Of a stretch of DNA of 64,000 bases, positions 12,557 through 25,033 are shown one piece after another. Each line of letters opens with the position of its first letter. Position 1 is the first letter of the stretch. The DNA lies in contig CAJQUW010014769.1 of assembly GCA_907163375.1 (NCBI GenBank), forward strand, positions 868,001-932,000, given 5' to 3'. The notes under the pieces are model-generated. The model had not been told where the DNA came from. It was given only the letters and a program-made list of their open reading frames with translations, and searched no databases. A program made the position numbers and the translations under genes. The DNA comes from Prostheceraeus crozeri (Eukaryota > Platyhelminthes > Polycladida > Euryleptidae).

Positions 12557-12564
12557 GTTATAAG

Positions 12565-15500
12565 CAGGGTGGGTAGTGTTTTAAACAAATTGTTGAAAAC
12601 AGTGTCTAAAACACGCTGAAAAACATGTTTTTTTAAGTAAGTGATTCTTAATTCAGCTTTTTCAATGAAATACCAGTGATTCATAGCCTTTTTGCTCAGA
12701 TTCCTCCCTAAGCGTTGAAAGTATGCTTAATTCTTCCCTATAAACTAACAAGTAGGTCCCTATTCAAGTTTAAAAAGAAGTCAAAAAATAGTAATAACAC
12801 ACATTTGTATTTTCAAATACAGACTTTTTAGGAAACTAATCAGGAAATGAGTTTCAATCTCAAATCGACTCACACGCTGCGTGATTCGATTGCTCTTCTT
12901 AGTTACCAAGTCTGATGCCACCGTCAATCGCAAACCCATTTCAATGAGTGACCTTTACACGTATAATGCCTGCAGTCGCAATTCTTTAACTAAGAGGAAA
13001 CCAACAGATTTTGCTCATTCAAAATACTCCTTCGAACCTCATTCCCTCCAAGTCGTCCTTCGAACGACATTCTACCCCGGGCATGTTGAATTCCTCTCCA
13101 GGGAGCCACATGGCCCGCGATTAAGAATCACACACGAATACAGCTGAAACATCAAACAGTGAGTTGCTGGACGCCGAAAGCCTGTCTTGTAAGGGGAATT
13201 TTTAATGAAAGTAATTTTCGACTAAAATTTAAGTTATTGATTTATTAAAGTTATTTATTTACACATTATGCTGCATCAAATTGGATCACCTATCGAGTGG
13301 TCAACTATAGTTGATATGTAATCATTTGAAGAATCATGTATAAGATATATTGCATGGTTTGAATCTGTTTCAATTTTCTTAGATAAGTCAAAGGATGATG
13401 GAACTATGGGAGGAAAGTGGTAGATAAGTGAAACATATGTTGCACGAAAGACGACGCTGATGAGCATGTGATCGGAAAACGAACGACAATGGCAGTACAA
13501 CCACCGATAGGCTAGGCCTACTTGCTGCGAATCTGCATAGACAAAACTGACTATGACCGCCGAGCAAATGAAACTTGTTAGGAACTTTATCAATGGCACT
13601 GAGTCTGCTGCCCCTGGACCACTTACCCAATGCGCTGCGAAAGCATTTCTTTCGACGTTCATCCCGAACTTGGTTTTGAGACGGAACCATCTGCAGAGTA
13701 TTACCAAAGTATTGCCAAAGTATTATTCTGTACTCATGCAGCACAGCAGCTCTAGAACGTCAATGCAGCACAATGGAATTGTATGAAATCTCGGAGTAGA
13801 GGCGGGAAAATGTGTTTTCTTTGCAAACAAGTGAACAGATGAACTACAAAATATTACTGTATAACAATGATGACAGATTTATTGCATCATGAACCTTGTT
13901 ATTTTTTGGCAAAATACAAAGAGTCGTTTAATTCACTACATGATCATCATTACCATTATTTCTTAACAGTAGGATTGCTGAAGATTTTTATGCCTGGGAT
14001 GGCTGAGAAGTCAAAAACGACATTTTCATTATTTGATTTTACGTACCTGCAAATGCATCATGCTTCCATAACCGCCTGTGTTCCAGAATTTCCTATGTTT
14101 ACTGCCTGCGTAATTTGACTGATATTGGAGGAATTATTTCATCTTTCATCCTACTTTCACTTTTTCTATGTTTGTCTTCATATAACGTTGATCCCTTCAA
14201 ATGTTTGTTATTTTGTGCTGGCTTTTGATCTAGTTCCATGCAATAAAGAAGTATGTACATGTAGGTCATGAACATCTCTACAATTGACATGGCTTCCATA
14301 AATCCATCGATCAACATATAGGCCTACTTACGATAATTTCAGGAATACCAAAGAAAACTAATAGTTTCGGCAGCTACAGACGGTAATTTGAATAAGTCTT
14401 CTTCCATGAGCCACATTTAGGCCTCAAACTTTGAATATCATGACCGTAACATTTTTGCAATATTTGGTAGCTTGACATTGTCTGTGGCAGAACTATTTGG
14501 AGGAATATCCAAAGTAGACCTTTGATGCTTCCTTCTCTTATAAAAGTCTTCCAACAACTGCTCTTTCATGGATGCAAATCGAACTGACGGAGAGATATTG
14601 CTTCTCTGGCAATAGTTTTAAAAATCATCCACGCGTTCAAAATTCTTATTCCATTCAACAACTGGCCACCAGAAACATGTGGAAGGTTGTTCAGACATAA
14701 CATCAAAGAAGTAGGCATCGACTTTGCACTTTTTATATGAAAGTGCGATCTCGGGTTTCTCTTTTATTGTTGTGGCATCAATTGAAGGAGATGGATGCAT
14801 CGCAGACATGAGACAGACGTTTTTCCCCTTTTGGAATTGGTATGTAATTCACAAAAATACGAGTAGTACCAAGAAATTCTTCGAATTTTTCTTGACGGCG
14901 ATCATGCGATCTCAACTTTTTTTTATACTTTCGAATTGTGCCTAACGATCGTCTTTTTCTCTTTTGGCTTGACTGAGTGACGTGAAAAAGTGTTCGAGGG
15001 TGAGCCACAGGGCATTGGGACAACCAATGAATGATGGATAGCGTATTGATTGCGTTGTCAAATATCACGATACACGTATATTTCCCTTTAGAAGTCTATA
15101 TCGACTTTTTCACCAAAAGTCATGATATTACGTAGCAACAATGATTGCAAGGAAAGTATATAGGAAGAAAATATCAACAGCTTATTGTAGTATGATGAAA
15201 ATGATTAATTTGCATGTGAGACAGCATGATAAGGAGTACATGGAAATACTAAAATTTGTATCAAATAGTAGACGAAAAGTCGATTTCGACTTTTCAGTCA
15301 TCCTAGTGTTAATTGCTTCACGTTCATGGGATGTAGGCAGGAGGCCTATAGTCATATTATCTAAACATGTGCTGCTTCTTTATCATTTCGTTAATGCAAA
15401 TTCAATGTCAGTTATTGTTTAATATTTACGAGCACTAGTAAAGTGGCACTATAAATAGTTTAAGGATAAATATCAAGGATACTCACGGAGCACAACACAT

Positions 15501-15784
15501 TCATTATTGAAATTCTCAAATTTCATTGAAGCCTAAAATTGAATAAAACTTCTTCTCGATAAAGACTTCACCGAATTTTGTTGAATATGAATTTATTTTT
15601 CATTGTAAATGCCGAATCTATTTGTTTAACGAAATAATTGATAAGTTTACACTGTTTCAATTGAATGCAAGGACAGGAAAAATATTTTTGAAAAAACATG
15701 TTAAAACATACTTTAAAAAAACGTTTTGAACATGTTTTTTTAAAGACGTTTTTTCTCAATTAAACATGTCTTTTACCCACCCTG
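12565..15784. mobile_element. 3.2-kb element with hAT-like ends
   Basis: The ends are a perfect 11-bp inverted repeat: CAGGGTGGGTA at 12565-12575 and TACCCACCCTG at 15774-15784. The flanks are GTTATAAG (12557-12564) and GTTATACG (15785-15792), an 8-bp duplication with one mismatch. Both subterminal zones contain AAAACATGTTTTTTT-type words. These ends and the 8-bp duplication fit hAT. The only recognisable coding inside is a decayed piggyBac-type transposase, which would normally use TTAA sites, so the unit is probably a hAT relic that swallowed or was hit by a piggyBac copy. Confidence 0.75.
13553..15068 (-). pseudogene. piggyBac-like transposase remnant
   Basis: Minus-strand pieces follow the order of the piggyBac DDE domain. 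IFDNAINTLSIIHW corresponds to the (D)NFFTS-PL block. SLGTIRKYKKKL corresponds to the GTIRKNK block. FVNYIPIPKG then CLMSAMHPSPSID corresponds to the LSSMH block. KPEIALSYKKCKVDAYFFDV corresponds to the KPEI-YN-TKGGVDTLD block, where the Gly-Gly is lost. After a gap, about 13560-13710 carries NAFAAHWVSGPG, resembling the helix after the catalytic core. Several frame changes and at least one lost catalytic-block residue show it is dead. The 13750-14600 gap could be an insertion or an intron. The family assignment rests on motif order read by eye. Confidence 0.65.
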
Positions 15785-15790
15785 GTTATA

Positions 15791-15880
15791 CGCCGGAGTT
15801 TGAAGTCCCAGATCATTTGATGGGACTCCGACTCCGGCCAAAGTGACTGGACTCCGGGACTCCGACTACGCATCCCTGTC
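15791..15880. repeat. End fragment rich in GGACTCCG repeats
   Basis: Contains GGGACTCCGACTCCGGCC, GGACTCCGGGACTCCGACT and a CATCCCTG terminus at about 15870-15877. Read in reverse, CAGGGATGCG followed by AGTCGGAGTC units resembles one end of a hAT-type element. No opposite end was found. It abuts the 12565-15784 element. Confidence 0.4.
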
Positions 15881-18295
15881 TTGAACCATTTTAAGCAATG
15901 TCTATACTACTTTGGTCAGATTTATGCAGATTTATGAGCATCAGTGAAGTGGTTTACAAATGCAGCTTTCACAATTGTTTTCAATAAAAAAACAGCGATA
16001 TGTCAAATTGCGTAGATACACGTTGCACCTTCGTTCAGCATCGAGAGAGTTGCATGGATTATAGGCTGAAAATATTTGAAAATTTGCGTCTTCATTTATT
16101 CTGGTCTGCATCAATATTATCTGTATCAATTTTGCATGGAAAATCAAGACATTGTGAATTCCATGCAAACATAATCCTGATTGGTAAGAATATTTGGTTT
16201 TCATGCATATGCTGGCCACATATTTCCCAGTTCAAAATCAAAAACTTTGAAAAGATTATTCCAGTATAGAAAATACAAACATCGACATGAAAATCAGTCA
16301 GTTTTGCTCAGACTGTGTTCGAGAGTATAGACGCGAAATTTTCAAATTTTAATGAATGAAAAATGCAAGGAATTATGAGTTTCAAAATGCGCTCTTATTC
16401 CCATTTCACGATTCAAATTTAATTTTGGATTCATTTCAACTGCGTTTCTCGTACTCTAAATCACATTTCAATCGCACTTCAACCGAATAATAAATAACGC
16501 ATTATCTAAAACTGCAATGAATGAGCATGTTGACAGAGCATTGACTGAATGCCTGGACGATTGTCTCCTTTGAGGCGGTACAAACCAACACGTTTGCGCA
16601 TCTTTTTACCAGCATGAACTTAGAGGATCAAATCCAAAGTTATTTTTTCTACATGTATTAAATATAGATTCCATGAGAATTGTAGAGGATATTTGTGCAA
16701 TCAACCTTCGGAGAATCTTCGCACTATTTCAAATTGTGTATAGTGAATCAATCGAATTGCCGTCGTAATACCACAATTGTCTTGTATAGTGCGCACACCG
16801 TAATTGCGTTTTATTATGGCACTTTGACGTGTAGCATCTCAATAGCTCAATGATGTATAAAGTAGGCAATTTAATGCAACGAGAACTAGACGATTTTTGC
16901 CTAATTCTAGCAGAATTGTCGGCAGCCAAACAAACAATTCAGAAGATGTCATGATACTTTTCATTATGTACTCAATTATAATTATTTCATTGTATGTAAT
17001 CTCTTCGAAATAGTATATCAAAGAAGGCAATTCTGCTTGCAATTATGATGAAGATATGAATCACAAGGATATATTAAGAAAATTATTTCTTCGCATGACC
17101 GAATAATCATCCTACTTTCCTTTTGAAGGATTTTGGCATGACCTTGCATAAAATGTGAATATTTGGTTGATTGCATCGTGCTCTATGAAATTGCTTTGTT
17201 ATACTTGATGACTGGTACATTCCTATTTGAAAATATGAAGGGCTAAGCTACTATTGAAAGATGAATGTACGTCCCTCTGCCGAAGTGAATTTGTAACTAA
17301 ATGTGATTGAAGCTGCCGAAGATGCATAATACATGCAAAGGTTTGTGGAAATGTGGCATGCAAGCACGTTTTACATGGCAGCGGTGAAACATGCAACAAT
17401 AGCATGGGATTCCGTAGGATAGAAAAGACAAAAATTCGTGTTTTTAATGCAATTGTTATACTGACAATTATTGCGTAGCACCATTGATAATAATTAGCGG
17501 CAAGCTTTTAACTTTCGTTTTAATTTCAATATTAAGTTATCTTTCTATCACATAGATTTTCCCTGGGGTCATCTTATTCTGGTTAGTGAGATTGCCTGTT
17601 TAATTTTATTTGCAAATTGATGTTATTCATTTGAAATCGTCTTTTTAAATCCTAATAACGTTTCTGAAATGTCTGGCATCAGTTAAAATGTGATTGAGAT
17701 AAATTAAATCAGTATATTCATTAACTCTGTAGATGATGTCAAACACGCATATCTCTTTGTCATCGAAATGGTAGGAGCATGTGGAAGCTGTATTTCGCGA
17801 AGAGAAAAATTAGGCACCAATGGGCACGAACTTAGACGCCAAGGCTTCGTGCCTAATTCAATGGAAATTTCGTGCCTTACAGTTTACAGTGTGTGATGTC
17901 ACTAATTGCATCTCCAAAGTCGCAACTACTGCAAGCTTATGACATCATTTTCGATAAAATGATGTGCTTCAAGGTAAAGGTTTCGATTTACAGGATAAAC
18001 TTTTCCAAATACATATGTTTCAGAGCAACATGAAAGTCAATGCATATCGTTGTTACACTGATTTTATCAACTATTCGAATTTATTAGCTGTTGCAATTGG
18101 CTTGTAAATTTGACAACATACATATTCTCATTGCTTCAATTGTCAGCAAGCATGGCTAAATTTTCCGCCAAAACTTTTATTCGTCAATATTTTGCCATCA
18201 ATTGTCAGATTTGAAACTCAGCGAAAGTTGACTGTAGAAGTAATATCTTGCTTTTGCCACATTAAACCTTACCGATCAAATAAACCACAGAAATA
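15881..18295. other. AT-rich stretch, nothing recognised
   Basis: Overlapping short frames at 15941-16269 and 16729-17042 lack motifs. A small inverted phrase pair at about 17807-17875 (TTAGGCACC/GTGCCTAA) is too short to name. Confidence 0.45.
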
Positions 18296-18606
18296 TACGT
18301 GGTACGTCCAATAAGTTTATGGACAAACGTAGAAAAAAATGCAAATATTTGAATTCTGACATGATGTATCATTAATATGGCATATATAGGCTAGAAGGCT
18401 ATGCAAAGTTTTAAAAAATTTCCATTTTTTATTATTCTGCTGAATCATTTTAAAAAACCTTCGAAATGTTGAATATTTTGATGAATTGAAAATAAAAACA
18501 ATGTTCTTCATAAGTATGTTGAAAACTTACCGACGGCTATGTGTTGTTTCAAAATTTATCAACACAAGCATTCTGTATGTAGCCAGATAAAAATTGCTTC
18601 AGAAGT

Positions 18607-18849
18607 TCACTTTTCAAACCACATTTCAACTTCCTGAAACATAAGATCTTCAGACATTTCAAATTCTTCTAAACGAAATTTACCCAGAATTTCGTGAACA
18701 GATTCCTCTAGATCAGAGTTGCATCCAAATGACTGTCCACGCAAATGTTTTTCTCTGAGTCCTGCTTCATTCAAAATTTGATGAATGAAGCATTCTGCAA
18801 GCTGTTCAGTGATGACCAAATTCTGTCGGCAAGCTTCCAGGTCTTTCAA
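18607..18849 (-). CDS. 80-codon ORF carried inside the TA-flanked element
   Basis: The frame starts MKDLEACRQNLVITEQLAEC and ends FEMSEDLMFQEVEMWFEK. It is open upstream of this Met (SVFSLKDLEAC), so the Met may not be a start. Composition is acidic and helix-prone, resembling real protein more than random AT-rich translation. I recognise no transposase motif and cannot name a family. It may be a captured host gene piece or the cargo of a non-autonomous element. It is unlikely to be expressed as shown. Confidence 0.35.
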   Translation of the reverse strand: MKDLEACRQNLVITEQLAECFIHQILNEAGLREKHLRGQSFGCNSDLEESVHEILGKFRLEEFEMSEDLMFQEVEMWFEK

Positions 18850-19000
18850 TGAGAAAACGGGAGATGCGAGAAAAAACCACGGGTTGACTTTTCAATGCTC
18901 AGCAAAAATCCAAGAGAGTCCCAATACTTCCATTGGATACATTCAGGTCCTCACTAAGAGTGATAATCAATATGCGTCGATCCCTGCTCCATGTCATCGG

Positions 19001-19228
19001 CTAGGACTTCGTGGTTGTAACAGACTCGGTAGGCCTACTTTCAGGCTTCAAGTAGATCATCATTGACACTCTGTCGACATCGTGAACTCTGCTTGTGCCC
19101 AAAACAGGATCGTCGACTGCGAATGACATTCGTCCCTGAAAGTATAGATGCCATTTTGTTCCGTAAATCGTGATTCTGATATAGCTAAGAGGAGCATGAC
19201 GAGTTGCACACCTCTTCAATTTTTTCAA
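19001..19228 (-). CDS. 75-codon ORF carried inside the TA-flanked element
   Basis: It encodes KWHLYFQGRMSFAVDDPVLG followed by TSRVHDVDRVSMMIYLKPE, which reads like a folded domain segment and lacks stops in a stretch that is GC-richer than its surroundings. It lies upstream of the 18607-18849 frame on the same strand, so the two could be exons or frame-separated pieces of one gene. I do not recognise the family; catalytic transposase motifs are absent. Confidence 0.35.
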   Translation of the reverse strand: MKKLKRCATRHAPLSYIRITIYGTKWHLYFQGRMSFAVDDPVLGTSRVHDVDRVSMMIYLKPESRPTESVTTTKS

Positions 19229-19605
19229 TGCGAAACTCAGTTTAAGACATTATTGCACAGTTACAATTGAATTAAAATCGAATCTAATTAAATAATGGAT
19301 GGTTGTGTGGTGAATAGAGTTAACTGTTCAAAATGAATGTTACATTGTTCTCGTGCACCTGAATTCTTGCATCTCCAACATAGCAGATTCTATAGCACTG
19401 ACTAAAACCAATAAAAATCCATCAAAATATTCAAAATTCCGTACGTTTTTAAGATGGTTCAGCAGAATAATATAAAATGGAAATTTTATATAACTTTGCA
19501 TAGCCTCCTAGCCTATATACACCAAATTAATGATTCATCATGTCAGAATTCAAATATTTGCAGTTTTTCTATATTTGTCTGGAAACTTATTGGACGTACC
19601 ACGTA

Positions 19606-21409
19606 TTTAGCAGGATAAGTTACAAGATTAATTGTTATTGATTGGTTTTATGTCATAAAGGTACAATTATGATGAAATAACCCATCCGAAAGTGAACCAG
19701 AAGTGACATCATTCATAATTTTGTTGTGGTTGCATCACGGTAGGAACATTTCATTAGCAATGCGGTTTGTTCATGGGTAAATGATAACTTGACCACGTCC
19801 CCGCACGTGCGTGTGCAAATATTAGAGAATAGTCAAATTATTTTTTAATTCTCTGACTGATTCAATTCCAACGAATTCATTGACCCAACGAAATGCAGTT
19901 TGTTCATACATTTCAAAATAGCCACTCATATCAAATGTTGATTGAAAAGGACTTTAAATAACGTAGACATTGGATTGTTTTCTTTTGATTTATAGCCTCT
20001 TTTTGTTCGACACATCTTCAAGATGAAGTTTAATTAAGCTTGTTATTCTCACTGAAGCTGGTTGAAGACGTCGGCTGAGTTAGTCGAAGCAGCTGCATGC
20101 TACATAGTACGTACTACAAGTTGTTGAGATGACTTGTGGCTGTATGCTCAGGTTCCTGAAAGCTTTTTAACTCAATCAGTGACATGAACTCCATTTTCCA
20201 TAGCTTTCAATTTCCAGGTATTGGCTCGTCCAAGCTTGTGCTTAAAGTCTTCTGTATTCCTTCATTCTTTTATGCTTGAACAAGTATGACTTTGAATGAC
20301 GAATTTGGAAGTCGACATATTTTAGCCTACTATAAAATTTTTATGAATTCAACCTGACTATACATTATTTAGAGTTTTATAGAATTAAACAACTCCTGAC
20401 GACAGATCGATTGGACAACGTATCCAGTTTTTGCGAACGTCGTCAATATGAGCTAAATCAAGTAGATGTTAATCGCCTTATGAGTCTCCTCACCTCTTAG
20501 ACGATTGAGTAATTGTTGCACGGTACCTAGTGCCATCATTTTAGATAATACTTTGTTGATGCGATAACCATGAATTCAAAAAAGTTGATATTCACAGGAA
20601 TTAGGGAAGGAATTAGAGAAATGCATGTAAATGTAGAAATAACTGCAGTGCATGCATAACTCCCAATCATCCATGAGATCAGCTAAGACATTTTATTACA
20701 CCACTGTGTATTGAAATCATTTAACTATGCATTTAAGTGCGTCAATGAAACTTCAAGCATACTTCAAGGAATCTAAATAATTATTTGTGTCAAAATTCAT
20801 CTGGTCAATACAGTTTCAAAGAATGCCGACCGTGAACTTCTTGCTAATTGTTGTAGTCTTATTGAAGTCCGATGTGTGTTAAAAAAGAACCCTCCAGAGA
20901 TTTGACGAATTTGTGAGGTATGCGTTCCTCAACATGCAATAGTCAATCCAAAGACGTATCACATGCATCCGATTATTTCAAAGCAGTTCCTTAATCAAAT
21001 ATATCAAGCTACATGCATTTCAAAGCTACGCAATAGAAGCAATTAAAGCTTATGTGTTTTAAAGTTTCAACTTTCATACTAAAACGCACAACCAGATTCT
21101 TGATGCACTTTTGTTTACGAACACAGATTTGTACATGCATTTAGTTGCATACCCTAAACAAAATACAACAAGGCTGAACGTACATTAGGTTCCTAATATA
21201 TTAATAATGATATATTTTGTTTTTTTAATGCGGATTGAACATGATTTTAATGGTGTAATTTGGATATCCGTTATTTGAAGCACCAATTTTGGTGCCCCTT
21301 TGAATCAAGCCAAGTTACTCAGCTAGATCTCAGTTACTTGATTAGTTGATCTGTTGGTTACTTCATCTGTGCATATAAATCTACTTTTTTAGTGTAAGAG
21401 TTGTATTTT
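19606..21409. other. AT-rich stretch, nothing recognised
   Basis: I see no open frame longer than about 60 codons, no repeat boundary and no array. Confidence 0.5.
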
Positions 21410-21985
21410 TAATTAATAATGATCTTTATTCAATGGTCTACTGAGAGTCGGTAGACGCAGCACATGCGAAATTACAGAAGGTAAACACATAAAAAAACAT
21501 CAGTCACAACTATGTATAAAAAGTGGTCATGAAGCTCGAATGAATGACTTCTGAAATCTTGAAGTCTTGGCACGCGGTGGGCGGAATTCACAGTTGCTTC
21601 TCAGCAGACGGTTCTTGCTTGTGAAAAATTCACGAAGAGGGTGAGAGTCGCTGGACATCACTTTCCCTACAAGAGTGTGGCAAGTCTTCTCAACAACGCT
21701 TTTGAGTGGTGGATCCATCTTCACTCCGATGATCTTTGAAGCTCTTCTTTCCACGTTCTCCAATTTGCTCCAAAGACATTGTGGTGCATTTACGAAGACC
21801 GGAGAACAGTAAAGAAAAATCGAACGTACGTATGCAAAGTATGCCTTACGGAGAGTCTCTGTTGAGCACCCGGATCTTCGGAGGTTATAGAGGATATACA
21901 GCCTTTGAGAGGCAGCTGATGCAACTCTCTTAATGTGCACGTTCCATCTTAGATCGTCACTGATGTGTACACCCAGGATCCACGA
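21410..21985 (-). pseudogene. LINE 3' end (polymerase C-terminal part)
   Basis: A 137-codon frame (21527-21940) continues upstream to about 21985 as ILGVHISDDLRWNVHI. This is the LGV-(x)-W-H block that follows the RT fingers and palm in CR1/jockey-type LINEs. Then come ASQRLYILYNLRRSG, YCSPVFVNAPQ and VERRASKIIGV, the usual order of the post-RT helices. AATAAA lies on the minus strand at about 21427-21432, near the likely 3' end. The copy is 5' truncated just above 21985, as is usual for incomplete reverse transcription. Confidence 0.8.
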
Positions 21986-22594
21986 TAAATACAGAGGTCC
22001 TATTGGAAAAAGTCTTCTTTATTGTAAGGATATGTACATGTATATTAGCAATGCCTACTTTTGCTAATTTTTCATGTTTAATAAACATGAATGCAATTCA
22101 GCAAATCATGCAATCATAACGCAATGAATACATGATTACACTTCACAAACTCATGCATCATGCGTACCTGCTTTTGAATACAAAGCATGTGTAAATTGTA
22201 TATCGTCAATTCTGTAAATATAGGCCTGCTTGCATGGACTTTTTATGCCAATTTTATTCATCAAAAAAGCAGAAATACCAAAGACAAAAAAAAGGGCTAT
22301 TAATTCACCAATATCTAGTGCTACATCACTGATCTACGATTACGATGTTTATTGAAATGCTGAAACAAAATTGATCGAAACTTGATTAAGTTGATCTAAA
22401 ACAACAGTTAAACTTGATTTTAACAGTTCCCTGCGGCTCATGCTTGATTTCCAGAGTTTTGACAAAATATTTTCTGCCAAACAAGTCTATGTAGTCGACT
22501 TTTAAATGAGATTTTGAAAATGATTAACTATTTGAGTATTTCGAGAGTCTTCATATGATTGAGAATGAACACAAAGAGTACTGAGAAATTTGCA
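21986..22594. other. AT-rich stretch, nothing recognised
   Basis: No coding frame or repeat end visible between the LINE tail and the Penelope-like element. Confidence 0.5.
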
Positions 22595-22773
22595 TTGACT
22601 GTTCATGAATTTGAAAATTGTTTTGAAAGAAAGTCAAGTTATTTATTCTAAAATCGTATAAAAGGTTGGTCAATATATTTTGACTATTTGTACCATGGCC
22701 ATTATCAAGAAAATAATGAGATAAGCAAAATTCATGGTAAATACAAAATATTTAAAATTTGATGTAGAGAATC
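22595..22773 (-). repeat. Penelope pLTR, downstream copy
   Basis: Starts TTGACTGTTCATGAA and ends GATGTAGAGAATC. Paired with the copy at 25034-25212 in direct orientation. Confidence 0.85.
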
Positions 22774-23100
22774 ATAGAATTAACACTGTATTGACTTATA
22801 AACATGAATGATATCTATTATGCGTAGAATGGAAAGATATCTGACAGCAGAAATGTGCTGCTAGCACATCTCTCCCCACCCTCCCTACCAAAAATTCATT
22901 ATGAAATATAAAAAAAATACATGTACAAAAATTCTTTCTGCCCTTCGCATTCAGCTCGACTATTTATCGAGGGCTTAAGCTTCCGCATAAAGATGGATTC
23001 TTCGAGTCTTAAATTTGGTTCATCGTCTGCTGTTGTTAATATCTTTATGTTAAATTTTTTATTTTTGCATGTTATTTTGTGATTAAAAATTGATTGAACC

Positions 23101-23407
23101 AGAAGTATTTAAATGCTCTCTGATGCGGATATGAAGGGAGCGAATCGTACTGCCAATATAAATTTGATGACAATTATCACATTTCACTTCATATGCAGTA
23201 TAAGCATAATTTCGGATCCTTAATTGCACAATTTTTGAGTTTATATGTATTATTTCCTCTTCGTTTCCGTAGTATATTTCCCAGTGTTTTTGTTTTTCGG
23301 GTGAGTCTTACATTGATTCCTTCGCGTCCGAATGTGTGTTTGATTTTATTATCCAGTTCATCATTTATGTAATCCATTTTCAAATACATTACTTCATTAT
23401 TTGTCAT
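23101..23407 (-). pseudogene. GIY-YIG endonuclease domain of Penelope-like element
   Basis: The minus strand encodes EVKCDNCHQIYIGSTIRSLH followed by IRIREHL. The paired cysteines, YIGST and the Arg-x-x-x-His helix are the hallmark of the GIY-YIG nuclease at the C-terminus of Penelope polyproteins. Upstream lies a basic linker, INVRLTRKTKTLGNILRKRR, which in the family joins the RT to the nuclease. It nicks target DNA to prime insertion. Confidence 0.82.
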
Positions 23408-25017
23408 CGTGTTACGCCGACGATTCTTCTTGCTTTTCGAATGTCAGATAATTGTATCGGGATAGCCATTAGCCTTGAGTGTTTCGTTGAATATGTTTTC
23501 ATGTTTACGTAAGTCAATATTACATGTAAATGTGCATCTTTGCTAGATTCTCTCTCTTTCATTCTGGATATAATCAATTTTCGATGATAGTGGTATGCTA
23601 GAGTCATAATGTACAAATAAGTCTTTTTTACTTCTTTTTTGAAAAATTCGAATTTATGTTCAGTTCCATGATTCATTGTGACATTGAAGTCCAGTAAGGT
23701 GAGTGTTTTTTCGTCATTTGGGAATTCAATTTCGAATATTATTGCGGGATGTTGGTTGTTCATAATATTTAATACTTCAGTTTCTTCCTCTCGATTTTTT
23801 ACGACAAAGAAGCAATCATCAACATATCGTCTGAATAACGGTATTGATGAAGGAAGTTGAAGTAATACCCTTCGTTCAATGGAATCCATGAACAGAATCG
23901 CAACGATGCCACTCAGAGAAGAACCCATCGGTAGCCCTTTGCATTGCTGACAGAAATTATTCTCATATTGGAAAAAAGTGTTGGTCATCACAATTGTCAT
24001 CAATTCATGCAGATGATGTAATTTGAGCCCTTTTGACTTTTTGTGCATTATCATCATTCAAAATGTTGATTATATTCTGGATGGCGTCTTGTATTGGAAT
24101 TGAGGTATACATGGATTTCATATCAAGTCTGCATGGGAAGTTCACGTTATTGTTTGATGGCAAACGTTGGATAGCTTCAATCAATTGATAGCTGCTATTC
24201 AGATGTGCAGGAACTGTTTCCAACAAAGGCCTCAGTATACGAGAAATCAACCATGCAATTTTAGTTGTAGGAGAGTTGGCATTGGCGACGATAGGTCGAA
24301 TTTTTATCTCCGGTCCTTCTTTGTGTGTTTTTATGAGATGGCAAAAAAAACTTATTGTCTTAAACAGCAGTTTTCCATCTCATTTGATGAGCGAAACGAC
24401 TAAAATTTACATTATAGCTTGTAATAAATTCTTCATTCACAGGGGCAGCGATGCAAATTTTGGTCCCTTGTTGAGTAATTTTATTTCTTGTTGTGATAAG
24501 GTATTTGTCATATCTGTCACAAGAGAGTTCATTGATATTTGTTCATTATCATTATTCAGTTCTAAATTCAAGTCACTTTCAAATTCAGAATTGTTAGATT
24601 CTTGTTTACCAAATAATGATCTCAAATGTTTTAGTCTAGATTGGAAATTCAATTTACTATTAATTGTGAAACTGTCTTCTTCTTTTTTGAGGAAGTCTAG
24701 CATTTTATCAAATAGTTGATCGTCTATAATGATGTGTTTCAGACTTTGAAGTCGTACATTTACATTCTCTCGAAGTCTGCGTAAGTTCTCTGTCAAAAAC
24801 CGATTTCTTTTCGAAGAATCTTTTTGCCTATCCATGATGTTGATTGTTTATCAGATTTATATTTACTAGGTAGTCTGAACCACAATGATCTTGGGAGTAG
24901 TTGTTCACGCAAGCATTGATGCATGAAATGTCTTGCTGAATTGAGTCTAATTATCTGTTTTTCTTCATGTAAAAGCACTCGAAAGATGATTCTACGTTCT
25001 TCCGTAGGAGTGTTCAA
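23404..25017 (-). pseudogene. Penelope-type reverse transcriptase
   Basis: The N-terminal part (24437-25017) is helical and charged and ends with QQEIKLLNKGPKFASLP, the conserved entry block before the RT fingers in Penelope proteins. The RT core (23404-24250) shows RLDMKSMYTSIPIQ (first catalytic Asp region), GLPMGSSLSGIVAILFMD and FRRYVDDCFFVVKN (catalytic YVDD), then KTLTLLDFNVTM. These are diagnostic for the Penelope clade, whose RT is closest to telomerase. A normal protein would be one chain of roughly 750-850 residues; here the frame is interrupted. Confidence 0.85.
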
Positions 25018-25033
25018 GTTGAGGAAATATGCC

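Larger units (their letters stand above)
18298..19603. mobile_element. 1.3-kb TA-flanked element with ~200-bp inverted arms
   Basis: The arms are imperfect inverted repeats of about 200 bp: 18298-18500 and the reverse complement of 19405-19603. Each begins CGTGGTACGTCCAATAAGTT. The flanks are TA at 18296-18297 and 19604-19605, the signature of the Tc1/mariner superfamily. No catalytic DDE/D motif is visible between the arms. Instead the interior has less AT-rich minus-strand frames (next entries). The arms are well matched but not identical, so the insertion is moderately old. Confidence 0.8.

Noticed and set aside
13553-13786. 77-codon plus-strand gene MTAEQMKLVRNF
   Set aside because: The opposite strand fits the C-terminal part of the piggyBac-like remnant; the plus frame has no support.
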